Source: Siphonodentalium dalli
Lineage: Eukaryota > Mollusca > Scaphopoda > Gadilida > Siphonodentaliidae
Direction of reading: 5' to 3'
NCBI GenBank assembly: GCA_032622095.1
Contig: CP136062.1
Location: 133,815,282 to 133,879,281, forward strand
DNA: 64,000 nt
Each line of letters begins with the position of its first letter. Within the stretch, counting starts at the first letter, position 1. The notes under the pieces are model-generated. The model worked only from the letters and a program-made list of their open reading frames with translations, ran no database searches and was not told the DNA's origin. This document shows, in pieces, positions 1-11,900 of this stretch. Both the position numbers and the translations under genes were made by a program.

Positions 1-17
1 ACCTGTGAATGACCACA

Positions 18-255
18 TTGAAGGTCAAGGTCATGCAGATGTTACGATTTGACCCATTCAAAACACTCCCCGGACAAAAGTATCCCTAGGTATCAAATTT
101 CGCCGAAATTTGTCCGTTTTACCCAAATTGACCTTGCATTGACAGTTTTAAAGGTCAAGGTCATGTCGGGGTCACGATTTGACCCGTCCAAAACACTTCC
201 CGGACACAATTTATACCCATAAGTATCAAATTACGTTGAAATCTATAGAAAGCCG
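18..255. repeat. Two units of a ~127-bp tandem repeat
   Basis: The segment AAGGTCAAGGTCATG followed by a GATTTGACCC / AAAACACT.CCCGGACA block occurs twice, beginning near 18 and near 146. The units are diverged. The array may continue off the left edge. It is non-coding and resembles dispersed satellite-like repeats of bivalves (inference). Confidence 0.7.
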
Positions 256-447
256 AAGAGGACATGTTAGTTGCTAATTGCTAGATATACGACGCACGAC
301 TTGTCGCGGTATTTTAAAGGTGTTTCAAACTAGGAGATAGAAGTATTCTGCGTTTCAAATGGTGATGAATTATAGTATTTTATTCAAATTTTATGGCATA
401 AATTGTTATTAAAACTGTATATACTATAAAAAAATGAATGACTCGAA

Positions 448-940
448 AATTAAGTGGGCCTTTAAAGGTACTCAACCCGATAAAACTCCTCTCAATTACT
501 ATTTCAATGGCTTTGGGGGTCAAAAATATTTGATTCGAGTCGAGGAAGTCACCCATCAAAGCTCAGATTTGTTAGATATCGATTTTATAAATCTATTATT
601 TTTCATTATCGGGAATATTATCTGGCCCAGAACTCATTAAAAATTGCGTTAAAATTACCACTTGATTTTAGAGTTATTCATCCTTGTCTGTTTGAATAGA
701 TTTGAGGTACACATCCAGAGCAGATTACGGCAGTTATTGGTACTCATCTCGAGAACATAACAAATTTGAAAAATCAATATCTAATAACTCTGAGCTTTGT
801 TTGATGGGTTCCTCGACTCGAATCAAATATTTTTTACCCCCAAAGCCAAAGAAATAGTAATATAGGACCCTCTGATCGGATTGTTGTTGTTGGAATCTGT
901 TGAGATGGGGACCCTCTTTACGGGTTGAGTACCTTTAAAC
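448..940. repeat. Inverted-repeat MITE-like element
   Basis: The left arm (about 455-615) and right arm (about 755-938) are inverted copies. Shared blocks include CCTTTAAAGGTACTCAACCC, the ATTCGAGTCGAGGAA stretch, and AGCTCAGA near the loop. A 68-residue open frame at 434-640 lies in the left arm and shows no protein features, so it is treated as chance. A related fragment lies at about 14860-15000. Target duplication was not resolved. Confidence 0.7.
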
Positions 941-1235
941 AAAGTCACAATTGCAGTTAGGCTCATCTCATACTCGTCTATTCAGCGATATTCTGCTGCG
1001 CAGTTTGTTATAGCCTCCAGTATTCATTGAGCGTTATAGCCCCACTGTTATAATTCGCCTTTAGCAGGCGTACTCTTGCCTCAGATTATTGAGATATTAG
1101 GTCACACGTAATGACATTTTAAAAAAATCGCATGGAAACATAGCAATTGTGTGGGCTGCTTGGCGTGAATATGTAATGAGAAATAAGGTACGTAATGACA
1201 TTAAACTCAAGAAAACCTGCGAAAACAAAACAAAA

Positions 1236-1935
1236 TCACATTTAATGTTTTAAGTTATATCCTTCATAAAAAGAATCTTCGTGATAATGAGCCCTCTCAA
1301 TACTTTAGAATATAGAATTAACCTTAAAATAACAAAAACCTTCGGAATATAGAACCTTCGGAATAACGAACCTTCGGAATAGCGAACATTCAGAGAAATT
1401 TCGGAATAGTGGACCTTCGGGATAGTGAACCTTCGCAATAGATACATGCCCCCCAATATTGATATTATATGCCCAGAGTTCAAAGGTATGGGTCCATACA
1501 ATTCTAAATTTGGCCCTTAAAATATTGAACTCCAAATTGGAGCCCACACAGAACATCACTTAAGTCAACTGTACCTGTATCATGTCCCAATGCGGGAGGG
1601 TCCATATATACTACAACATTAATATTATATGCCAAGAATTCAAAGGTATGCGCCCACGTAATGACATTAAATCTCAAGAAAACCCGCGAAAACAAAATCA
1701 CATTTAATGTTCTAAGTTAAGTTATTTCCTCCAGTATCTGTATCGGTATGTGCGCTGGATCAGTTCGGATGTGAGTGCACACTCCATAAAAAGAATCTTT
1801 GTGATAATGAACCCTCTCAAATTAGTTTCAATACTTTAGAATATAGAATTAACCTAAAAATAACAAAAACCTTCGGAATAGAGAACCTTCGGAATAGCGG
1901 ACCTTCGTGATAGCGAACCTTCATAATATAAACAT
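1236..1935. repeat. Local direct duplication with ACCTTCGGAATAG repeats
   Basis: Two direct copies (about 1236-1450 and 1685-1935) share AATCACATTTAATGTT, CTTCATAAAAAGAATCTT, CTTTAGAATATAGAATTAACC and a run of short ACCTTCGGAATAGNGA repeats. Between them lies a second pair of similar blocks containing TTCAAAGGTATG. The overlapping short open frames on the minus strand (1250-1701) are products of this repeat and not genes. Confidence 0.7.
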
Positions 1936-2341
1936 GTCCCCACAATTACACCGGTGACGTAAACACATGTGCTAATCTTTGTCGTACTACCGTGACTCTA
2001 TCGGTACGGTTTACTCAAGTACGAAATAACCATAATACAATCGCCCAGTGGATTATCGATCGACCGCATAATATGAAAAACTCTACACCAGCTTACACCA
2101 CTGTGTGGCGTAAATAGGTAACATATGTATATGTGTTATATGAGGTTGCAAATGGAATAATAATCGCGTTGGCTGTCAGTATCTGGAAGATCTATGGGTA
2201 GATTAAGAGAGCCAGCTAGCTGGTATAACTGGATATTAACTGTTGATAGTACAGCCAATATTTAGAGACAAATCTCGAGTAAATGGGTAATATATATAGA
2301 CTTTAAATTACGGTACCTACATATGGGTATAAGCTGGTACA

Positions 2342-4040
2342 TGCAGTTGCCGGTCCCACTATATACCAAGCAATACCGAGCAATACCAAGCAGTAGACAA
2401 ATAATATATGCACAATATGTGCACAACTGCACATGCTGTATGGGGAATAAGGACAATAACGATGTAAATAAACATGGACATGGCCATGGCCGGGTGCAGA
2501 CCCACTGAAATCATATCCACAAAGCCAACGGCATACTATAATATTTTGACTCGAGGAATTGTATATAACTATAAGATAAATACTAGTAAATACATGATGT
2601 ACATACCATAGAAATAATCCATTAGTCTATTGTTGACAGATTCAAGTTATTAATTTACCGGCGCTAGCCTCAGCTCCACTGTCACGCTGTGACTGTCTCC
2701 AGTCCAGTGAAAAGAAAAGAAAATCTAATTATCTACTAGTACACTTCCAGTCACACAATTTCGAGAAATTTGCAAATTGCAGGTCATCACAATTGAATAA
2801 ACACTGAGCCAGACATAGACAATTGTAACCCTAAAACATAAGAATTAAAAACACGTAAGAAATTGTTACCAAATAATGTCCTTATGGCAGTGCTATTTCG
2901 TAGTGTTAACGTAGAGGGCGCTGTATGGAGTTTCGGCGTCGCCGTGTTAACAAGAAAACCATAGTCAGAAATGGTAACGCCACCAAGATCATATTATTAG
3001 CCATAAATATAAATTATAATATAATTATAATATAAACTAGCTTTCAAATTCCATTTCAAATAACACTGTTATGCAAATTCCGAATTAGTAACCATAAGTT
3101 ACCAATAGAAACGGGACGGTGGAACAATACCGAACGTAATGACCGCACTTGCGTGTTATGCGATACAGGGTTAATTGGTGACTAATTTCATTACCTTCTC
3201 GTATGTACAAAAATGACCCAATGCCCGGCGCAGATTGTTACCAATGTTAACTGGCCGACGACCTAATACAATATTGATGAGTGATTTACTCAACGACGAC
3301 AATGTAACACATCTCCGCATTAAGTACAAATAACAACTGTGAGAGTCTCAATAACATAATACAATTAGAGAACGAATGGAAATAATAAAGTTACAAGACT
3401 TGACTGACAGACTACAAGACATTGTGATATATGGACCAGCACAGAGATGTTAGAAGTGCTTTCTACGGTGCTGGCAGCTTCATGCTTGCACCAACTGCAA
3501 AGTCACTTTGTGTTCGCCATGAGACATGGGCACATTTAACAACTGACCGAACTCTAATGTACTGTGCAGATAGCTTATACTGTCTATTAGGTTCAAAACA
3601 GGAGAAACACAAGGAACCTCAAGGAAATGTTAAATACTTGTGATGAATAATTCGATGATGTGTCTTTATTTGAATGGCAAAACAAAAACATATCTTTAAA
3701 TCCGCCTGACTTATAGTCTGCTGGTCAAAAGCCTGGATAAAGTATGGTGGCAGTTAGTGTTTACGAGATATTGTTTCTAATTGGATTTTACAGCCCGTCG
3801 CCTTACTGCTTGGTATTTACGCTATATACCAAGCAGCAATTACCAAGCAGTAATATTGGTCGGCTTAGTTGTTAGTGGTTTATAGGTCGAATATACATAT
3901 AATATTAAATAAAACAACCCTTAGACTGTCCATGCATACAACCTTCTATGACCTTCTACGATCTTCTATTTTCATTATTTGTCTACTGCTTGGTATTGCT
4001 CGGTATTGCTTGGTATATTATAGTGGGACCCTGCAGTTGC
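2342..4040. mobile_element. Non-autonomous DNA transposon, 9-bp target duplication
   Basis: The element body is 2351-4031 (1681 bp). Terminal inverted repeats of about 60 bp start GGTCCCACTATA and contain three ACCAAGCA motifs; the right arm is about 3970-4031. Directly outside both ends is TGCAGTTGC (2342-2350 and 4032-4040), a perfect 9-bp duplication. An extra inverted cluster of CCAAGCAG motifs sits near 3806-3860. No transposase is visible: the longest inner frame, 3431-3643, has no recognisable features. Nine bases fits Mutator-like elements, while 8 bp with hAT is possible if one base is coincidental. Confidence 0.85.
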
Positions 4041-4079
4041 ATGTAGTTTTCAAAATAACATGGTAGCCTTAATAACCCA

Positions 4080-5520
4080 GCTCACATCTCTGTAGACCCC
4101 GAAGCCACGACAAATAGTTTTCATGGCTGGCTAAACCGATTTTCGTGGCTGGTTAGCTAGCTAAGCCGGCTCAGTCACGACGTTCGTGGCTGACGAAATA
4201 TGGCGGCTCAGTCGGCTGAGATGTTATCATTCAGCGTATTTTCGTTTCCGAAATGTTCCTAATCCCCTGTTACCGGTTATAGACGCCGTTTTTTTAGCGT
4301 TTGTGGTGAACCCGTAGAATTCCAGACCACACGTAATCTTTTGATGTTGGGCTTTCCCATTATGGCGAAAATTCATGAAGGACTGGCATGGATATACTAT
4401 GTAGTTTCCCATCTAATCAGTATAAGTAGTTACATTGGGACTTCTGTCGACTTCAGACTGCTATCATCACTGCCATCTTGCGATATATGCATGCATCATT
4501 GAATGATGAACCCGATAGTAATGATATATAATATTTCAAACTATTTTCTATTCTTATGTGTATATATTGACAAATGCCAGTGGTGTCTGAGACTGGGTGT
4601 TGTCGATATAAACAATTTATATTTTAACCCTTTCAATACCGAATGGATGCGCCCATTCAGCAATATGAAAGCATGCATTGGGATAGTCTATTCCACATTA
4701 AGGGGCCAGGTGTTCGGATAATATAACAACCATGCTGTGTCCATGCGAGTATGCCAATATTAGGCAATGTTGTTTAGTTCTTTGCGATTCACAGTACAGT
4801 TGTGCTTGACATATAAGCCCATGTACACGGCTCAGCCATTTTACAATTCCGGCGGCGGATATTTTTAATGTGGCTGGCATTAGAAATAATATGGCAGGCG
4901 GCGGCTTGTGGCCAATATGGCTGGCGGCGTACGATGGCGGCTTCGGGCTCTACATCTCTGTCTGATAAATATCCAACCTCCGTCTCATTTCTATCAACTA
5001 TGTCTGATGACTCTGGAACTTGAACTGATTTCAGAAATGAAGGGGGAATCCCCATTTTCTGAAAACTTGTTAAGGAGGAGGTCAAGTGACCAATTTTGAA
5101 TGGGCATATCTTCTTCGTGTGACAGCTCGCTGTCATTTACTGACATTTATGAGCCGCCTGGAGGAGATTTTAGATTCCAAGACAATGTGCGTACGACTCA
5201 ATGGTGTTAGTTTGAGTCGAAAGATGTGGTGGTGGTAACATTCATTTTTGAGCGCCTAAATTTTGGTGGTCGATATATTATTATTATTTTTTTTATTTTA
5301 TTTTTTGTCGTTTCATGATATTAAAAGAAAAAAATTATTTACAGCTGTCAGTGTCTATTTCTCAGTATTGTTGCGACGTTTTCTTTTGGCCATTATGGAC
5401 TGCATCAATGATGATGAGAGCTGTGACTTGAATGTTTTGTTGTCTTCAATTATGCTTGTGGAGGGTGGTAACAGGTTAAATTCTGCTATGGTACGAGGAT
5501 AGAATGAATAGAAATAGGAA
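4080..5520. other. Intergenic stretch, no gene recognised
   Basis: 4080-4215 holds several copies of GTGGCTG / GGCTGG in both orientations, possibly a decayed inverted repeat. 4850-4960 is locally GC-rich with repeated GGCGGC and GGCTGGC motifs. A 115-residue minus-strand frame (4789-5136) has an acidic middle section but no domain, convincing splice sites or start context. Nothing else can be supported. Confidence 0.4.
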
Positions 5521-5524
5521 TCTT

Positions 5525-7485
5525 TATTAGCTCTGCGGGTGTGGAATGTTAGTTTATTTTTCTTGCTGTATCTGCATGGTACGGACAGTTTTGTATTTTA
5601 ATATGTCAGCTGGGTATATAGATAGTTGCCATTAGTTGGTGATGTACAATTTTATGGAAGACTGTTAGCCTGGTTTGTAGGCGGCGTTCTTGTAATGGTT
5701 GCCAATTTAGGGTCTGTAGCATATCAGTTACTGAGCTGGTGTTATGGAAGCTGTTCATGACATACCTTGCAGCTCTCCTTTGGACTGCCTCAATTTGTTT
5801 AATTTCTTTATCTGTATGTGGGTCCCAGATTGATTTACAGTAATCTAGGATGGGTCTTACGAGAGATTGATATGCCCTCTCTTTGATTGTTCGGTTGGTG
5901 ACCATTAAGTTTCGCTTGAGGAAGCCAAGAATTCGGTTTGCTTTGCCCGTGATGTTATCGATATGTTCGTCCCACTTGAGATCATGCTGGATTGTTATAC
6001 CCAAATATTTGGCAGAATTTACTTTTTCAAGTGGATGGCTATTTAGATTGTAGTTGTTTCGTATTGGTTACTTCTTTTCTGCTAATGGTAAGTAGGTTAT
6101 ATTTACTTGGGTGGCATGCCATTAGCCAATCTCTCTCCCAACGTGCTGAATTATTGAGATTGTGTTGCAATTTAACTGTGTCAGAGTGGTCATGAATCCT
6201 ACGGTAAATAATGCTGTCGTCAGCAAACAGTCTTAGAGAGCTATGTTTCAGATAAGTGTGGAAGTCGTTGATATCGAGCAGGAAGAGTATAGGGCCAAGG
6301 ACAGAGACCTGGGGAACCCCAGAGGTTACTGGAATATGACAGGAAGAGTGTCCTTCGAGAACTACAGATTGGGTCGTACCATGTAGGAAACTGGAGATCC
6401 AATTACAGACTTGAGAGTTAATGCCGTAATAATTTAACTTGTAGATGAGGCGTGGGTGATGAACATTGTCAAATGCTTTTGCAAAGTCCATTATGATTAT
6501 GTCGGTTTGTATGGATTTATTATCATTTTCAGAGATTTCTTGTAGAAAGTCAATAAGTTGGGTTTTGCAGGAACATTTTCGTCAGGAGCCATGTTGTTTA
6601 TTGTAGAGAATATTATTTGTTTCAAGGAAAGTCATTGTTTTGCTACTGATGATGTGTTCAAGGATTTTGCATGAGATGCAGGTGAGGGATATTGGGCGGT
6701 AGTTAATGGGGTCATGTTTGTTGCCCTTTTTGAAGATGGGGCTGACATTTGTGGTCTTCCAGTCTAGGGGGACTGTTCCAGTTGTCAGAGAAAGATTATA
6801 TATGTGGGTCAGAATTAGGGCTATTGTGTTACTGAGATATTTTAAAATGTGACCGTGTATATACCATCGGGTCCCATAGCTTTCAAGTTGTGGGGGTCTA
6901 TGTCGGCAAGAAGTTTCTCAACCCCGTTTTCAGTGATGGATATATCGTTCATGGTCAGGTAAGGACTTGTGCCTTTATCTGGGATGATGGTTGAGTCTAA
7001 TTCTGTAGAGAAGGCCTTTTGAAACTGCTTGTTGAGTAACTCTGCTTTTTGGATTGGGTCGTACACCATTGTCCCAATTTTTTCGAGTGGTGGGATGTTT
7101 TGTGAGTCTGCCCTCTGGGATTTGATGTAAGAAAACAGTTTCTTGGGGTTTGACTTCTTTGTGTGTTCAAATGGTGTTTCTGGGCTTGGAACTGGGAGGT
7201 CGAGGATTTAGTTGTTTATATAGTCCCAATATAATTTCCTGGTTTCTCTCTGTACTTCTGATCTTAGTTTGTTGTACCGAGCTGTGTGTTTCTGATGTTT
7301 GAAAATTTTCTTAAGTTTTATCATCTTGCTTCTCAACTTTTGGTTGACCCAGGGCAATTTATGTTGTTTCTTGATTGTTTTGCATGGGACATGTTTCTCG
7401 CATGATTTTAATAGATGCTCTTTAAAGGAGGACCAGATTTCATTGACATCTTTGTTTGTTTTTGATGCAAATCTCCACAGCAAAA
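5525..7485 (-). mobile_element. 5'-truncated non-LTR retrotransposon (LINE) relic
   Basis: Read on the minus strand from 7485 down, fragments in several frames follow the order of a Jockey/CR1-group reverse transcriptase. A basic linker contains LPWVNQKLRSK (7208-7483). The RT entry segment has MGPDG (6842-7069). RT core pieces show DFAKAFDNVHH, GVPQVSVLGP and LRLFADDSIIYR (6039-6491), and the thumb/C-terminal part has IEAVQRRAARYV (5606-6004). The catalytic FADD is present, but the canonical GVPQG is GVPQV. The endonuclease is missing, so this is a 5'-truncated insertion that has since picked up frameshifts. It lies upstream of, and antisense to, the oxidoreductase gene. Subfamily is not certain from sequence alone. 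Confidence 0.88.
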
Positions 7486-7929
7486 GTTACAGAGTTGCAA
7501 ATATTTATGGGCATGACTTTTTGCGGTATTGAAAACAATACATATTTATCTGGCACGTCGGCTTGGAATATATTCCATTAGAAAGTTGGTTTATTTTTTA
7601 TTTTATATCAATTTTTTTAAACTAGGTCAAGGTGACTCAACTCTATTTTGATTTTTTAAAACTAGGTCAAGTATACTCTACTCTATGTTTAGCTGGTTCA
7701 AGCAGGTCCGAAAAAAAAAAAAAATCGGTATGAAATTAAATGTTTTTAAACTTATTTTCATGGCTGTTCATGTATTCTGCAAGATTGAGATATGATGAAT
7801 TTTGATTTTATCTGTACCAGTATAAACTGTAATAAATACAATATGTTGACAGAAATAACCCATGCTGAGACATTGAAAAGATTTTTGTTTTGTATTTTTA
7901 TAAACGATGAACAAAACTTTAGGTAAGGG

Positions 7930-8460
7930 GTTTAAACCTTTCATTACATGTACTAAATGAATTTGAACAGTCTATTATTCAACTTGAGTGTTTTCAGGAA
8001 ATATAAGCAGACAACAGATAATACAAGTGCAGAAGGATTCCTATTATTTGGTGGGAAATGTTCAGATAAGTTATTGAGGACTTAGTAGTTGAATATTTCC
8101 TAAGGAGTCTATGCATCAATGAGTATTTAGTATAGCTGAAGGGGTGATTGTCACTACATTTTGGTGTTTTGGTTACCCAGCTTTGGGAATAGGTGTTTTG
8201 GGTACCCAACTTAATGACCTTTGCAGTTTTGTGTGATATATGTTGTCATAAATAATAACAAAAAGCAATTATTAGTCAGAAATATCAATTTTTAATGTTA
8301 GTAATCAAGTGCCAATTGATAGCATGCAACATTTATTGGACAATTGTGTGCTCAAAACAATGCAAAGGTCAATTTCTTAAAGCTGGGTACCCAACACACC
8401 AAAATGTGGCGACATTGACCCCTTCAGCTTTAGTATACATGTCAAGGACCAGTAACACTG
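7930..8460. mobile_element. Degraded TTAA-type MITE interrupted by another MITE
   Basis: The left part (about 7935-8134) resembles the better copy at 27640-27892: CAGTCTATTATTCAACTTG, ATACAAGTGCAGA.GGATTC, and ATCAATGAGTATTTAGT. It is interrupted at 8134/8135 by a cleanly inserted 294-bp element. The right remnant is short and poorly conserved, and the outer ends are approximate. Confidence 0.55.
8126..8437. mobile_element. 294-bp MITE with 9-bp target duplication
   Basis: The body is 8135-8428, starting GCTGAAGGGGT and ending with its complement ACCCCTTCAGC (with small differences inside). The inverted repeat continues through CATTTTGGTGT and GGTACCCAGCTTT. TTTAGTATA flanks it directly on both sides (8126-8134 and 8429-8437). 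There is no coding capacity. The 9-bp duplication suggests mobilisation by a Mutator-like transposase (inference). Confidence 0.88.
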
Positions 8461-8792
8461 AATTGGTTAAGTTAATCAAGTTCATTTGATTAGGGTACCC
8501 ATGATCTCCAAATCATTGACTATTGTACCCATCATTTCCAAAACATTGACTAGCTAGAGTACCAAGGAACTCCATATCTCACCCAATCGGCATGTGACTT
8601 CTAAGGGCTCTATCAAATAGACATGCAATAAACAAGTAAGATGGCTGCGATTTTGGAATATATAATAATATAAGAACAGTTTTAATTATTCGGGCAGATT
8701 TATTATTGAAACATTTGATAAGATTTTTTATTTTATATCAGACTAGTGACACGTATACATTAGAAACATTTTTTTTAAGTGTTTTGTTTCAG

Positions 8793-8905
8793 GCAACAAG
8801 ATGTCAGCATCAAAGGAGAAATGCATAACAGCGGTGATAATAGGAGCAGGAAATCGAGGTCAGAGGTATGGCTCATTTGCAACGGCATATCCATCAAAAA
8901 TGAAG
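8793..8905 (+). CDS. Oxidoreductase coding exon 1 (residues 1-35)
   Basis: The exon begins after TTTTGTTTCAG with 8 nt of 5' UTR (GCAACAAG), then ATG at 8801. It encodes the first beta strand and glycine-rich dinucleotide loop, [13 protein letters not shown], and ends AAG|GTATTT in phase 0. The next in-frame codons run into intron sequence, and family homology stops exactly at the donor. Confidence 0.93.
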
Positions 8906-11900
8906 GTATTTTATAGTTATTATTCCACACTTAAAGACATGGTGTCTGCTAATTTCAGTGAACAAAATAACAGGGGCATGCCATTGAAAACGAGCCATTT
9001 GTATAAATATATATCTAAATTCAGGGTTTCCGCCAGGCCGGCTGCGGGTCCGTCGCCCGGACCCATTCCCCCTGCCGACCTTTGCCATGAAATCCCACTC
9101 ATACACAAATAAATGACGTTATTAAAAACTTATTCAGTATTGTCTGTCTCAGCAGGCTATATATGATATTTAACCTTATTTTCATTAATAATGCATGACC
9201 AAATGGAATCGACACAGTCCATCTTCAGAAGAAAAAAAATAACAGCATGAACAAGCCATAAATAGTGACACCCCACAAATAGTTTGATCCACGGGATTCC
9301 CCCATCATGGCCATGTGATTGGTGGGGAATTTCCTATCAAGGGAGATATCATTGGTTCAATTTACTTCAGAGTATGGGAACGTGGATCATAAAAACTGCC
9401 TCATTTATTATCTTGACGTGATTATTGATGAGGCATTTGAACTAATTTATTTATCATTTTTCAAACTTGTATAAAACATGTGAATAATTTGAGGCATGAG
9501 GAAACACACAAATATCGTATCATTTATAGTAATATAAAATTGTGACTTTGCTTATTGTCGCGAACTGAAGCATGAAAACGCTTGGGCTAATGGCAATCAT
9601 CATAAAAGAATCTTTGTGCAACATACACAAGTTCGCGGCTTCGCGTTAATGCCCCATTAAAGGATAACACACTGACCATGCATGCCCTTATTAGCTCAAC
9701 TTACTTTTGTAAGTTTGAGCTATTGCCATGGTTTGGCGTCCGTCGTCTGTGTGTGCGTGTGTCCGTCAACAATTTCCTTTGGTCTGATCTTTATGTCATG
9801 AATGTTGACATTGACATGTAGATGGGAACGAGTCATTTTGGGGTCATTCGGCCAAAAAACATGGCCGCTGGCAGCCATCTTGGATTTCAAGATTCTATCC
9901 ATTGGCGCGGGCTACAGGTCGTACTGTTCGTCTGATCATCATGAAATTTGTCATTGATGTTAATAATGACATGTAGATGGGAACGAGTGATTTTGGGGTC
10001 GTTCGGCCAAAAAACATGGCTGCCAGCAGCCATCTTGGATTTTACTCTTTGCATGACTAAATCCTTTGGCGCGGGCTACAGGTGGTTGCGTTGGTCGGAA
10101 GTTTATGAAATTTGTTATGGATGTTAACACTGACATGTAGATGGGAATGAGTGATTTTGGAGTCGTTCGGCCAAAAAACATGGCCGCCAGCAGCCATCTT
10201 GGAATTTACTCTTTGCATGACTAAATCCTTTGGCGCGGGCTACAGGTCGTAGCTTTGATCGGAAGATCATGAAATTTGTCATGGATGTTAACAATGACAT
10301 ATAGATGAGAACGAGTCATTTTGGGGTCGTTCGGCCAAATAACATGGCTGCCAGCAGCCATCTTGGATTTTTCTATTTGCATGACTAAATCCTTTGGCGC
10401 AGGCTACATGTCGTTGCGTTGGTCGGAAGTTTATGAAATTTGTCATGGATGTTAACACTGAAATGTAGATGGGAACGAGTGATTTTGGAGTCGTTCAGCC
10501 AAAAAACATGGCCGCCAGCAGCCATCTTGGATTTTACTCTTTGCATGACTAAATCCTTTTGCGCGGGCTACAGGTTGTACCTTGGTCTAATCTTTATGAA
10601 ATTTGTCATGTATGTTGACATTGACATGTAGATGGGAATGAGTCATTTTGGGGTCATTCGGCCAAAAAACATGGCCGCTGGCAGCCATCTTGAATTTCAA
10701 GATTCAATCCATTGGCGCGGCCTACAGGTCGTACTGTTCGTCTGATCATCATGAAATTTGTCATGGATGTTAATAATGACATGTAGATGGGAACGAGTTA
10801 TTTTGGGGTCACCAGCAGCTATCTTGGATTTTACTCTTTGCATGACTAAATCCTTTGGTGCGGGCTACAGGTCATAACTTTGGTCAGATGGTCATGAAAT
10901 TTGTCATGGATGATAACAATGACATGTAGATGGGAACGAGTCGTTTTGGGGTCGTTCGGCCAAAAAACATGGCCGCCAGCAGCCATCTTGTATTTTACTC
11001 TTTGCATCACTAAATCCTTTGGCGCAGGTTAGACATTTCAATTAGCACCTTTCCTATTCCTCCATTTACTGTCAACCATTAAATTATTCCCCTACCTAAG
11101 TTGAGCTACAGTGTCATTGACACTTTCATTAAGAGTAAGAGTTTGTCTAATGCTTAGATAATCATTCCGATGTGACGTCATCCAGTAGAAATTTGCAGAC
11201 ACGTGCAGTTAACTGTGTCCCAATAATAAAGATAATCAAAGCTATTATACTGCTGTCATTGAATATCATGCACATGTCCACAATTATTAGGCAGGTCAAG
11301 GACGACCAATGTTTTGCTGCTCTTTTGCAGTTGAATTATCAGATACTAATACATATAATTTGATATAAATGTGTGAGACAGGAAATAAAATAAAGACACA
11401 CAGACACAGTGAGAATGGGTTTGTTTATTCTTTATTTTTTATATCGGATTGATCATCTTTTTAGATTTAGTTTGCGCTGGAAGTTTGTCTTGTTGCTTAC
11501 CAGTGATCGCCGTATGTTTCTCAAAATCCTGATGAAAAATACCCCTCATGACATACCGATCCATAAGTCGCAGGAAGTTTTTAATAAGGGAAATTGAAAT
11601 GGCGAAATTACAGATAAATCGGTCTTCATTTATTTAATTACTAGTATTTACTGGGTTTCCCAGCAACCGGACCCATCCCCCGACCCCTAGCGGAAACCCT
11701 GCTAAATTAAAAACCAGCACGCCACTTTAACAAATGCATTGCTAAACGTGAACTCCCTTGTTAAGTATTATACCAATAGCGATGCATTTGTTAAAGTGGC
11801 GCACTCATTTTTAATTAAGATATTTTTTATTTATATTTTTACTCGTTTTTAACGACACTCCCCTGTGAACCAAAATATATGAATACCCAGCACATTTCCC

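Noticed and set aside
4789-5136. 115-residue minus-strand frame with acidic centre
   Set aside because: No recognised domain, no splice or promoter context, and it lies next to a low-complexity GGCGGC stretch.
9691-11110. CRISPR-like array
   Set aside because: The units are 130-166 bp, nearly identical throughout without unique spacers, in eukaryotic intron DNA.
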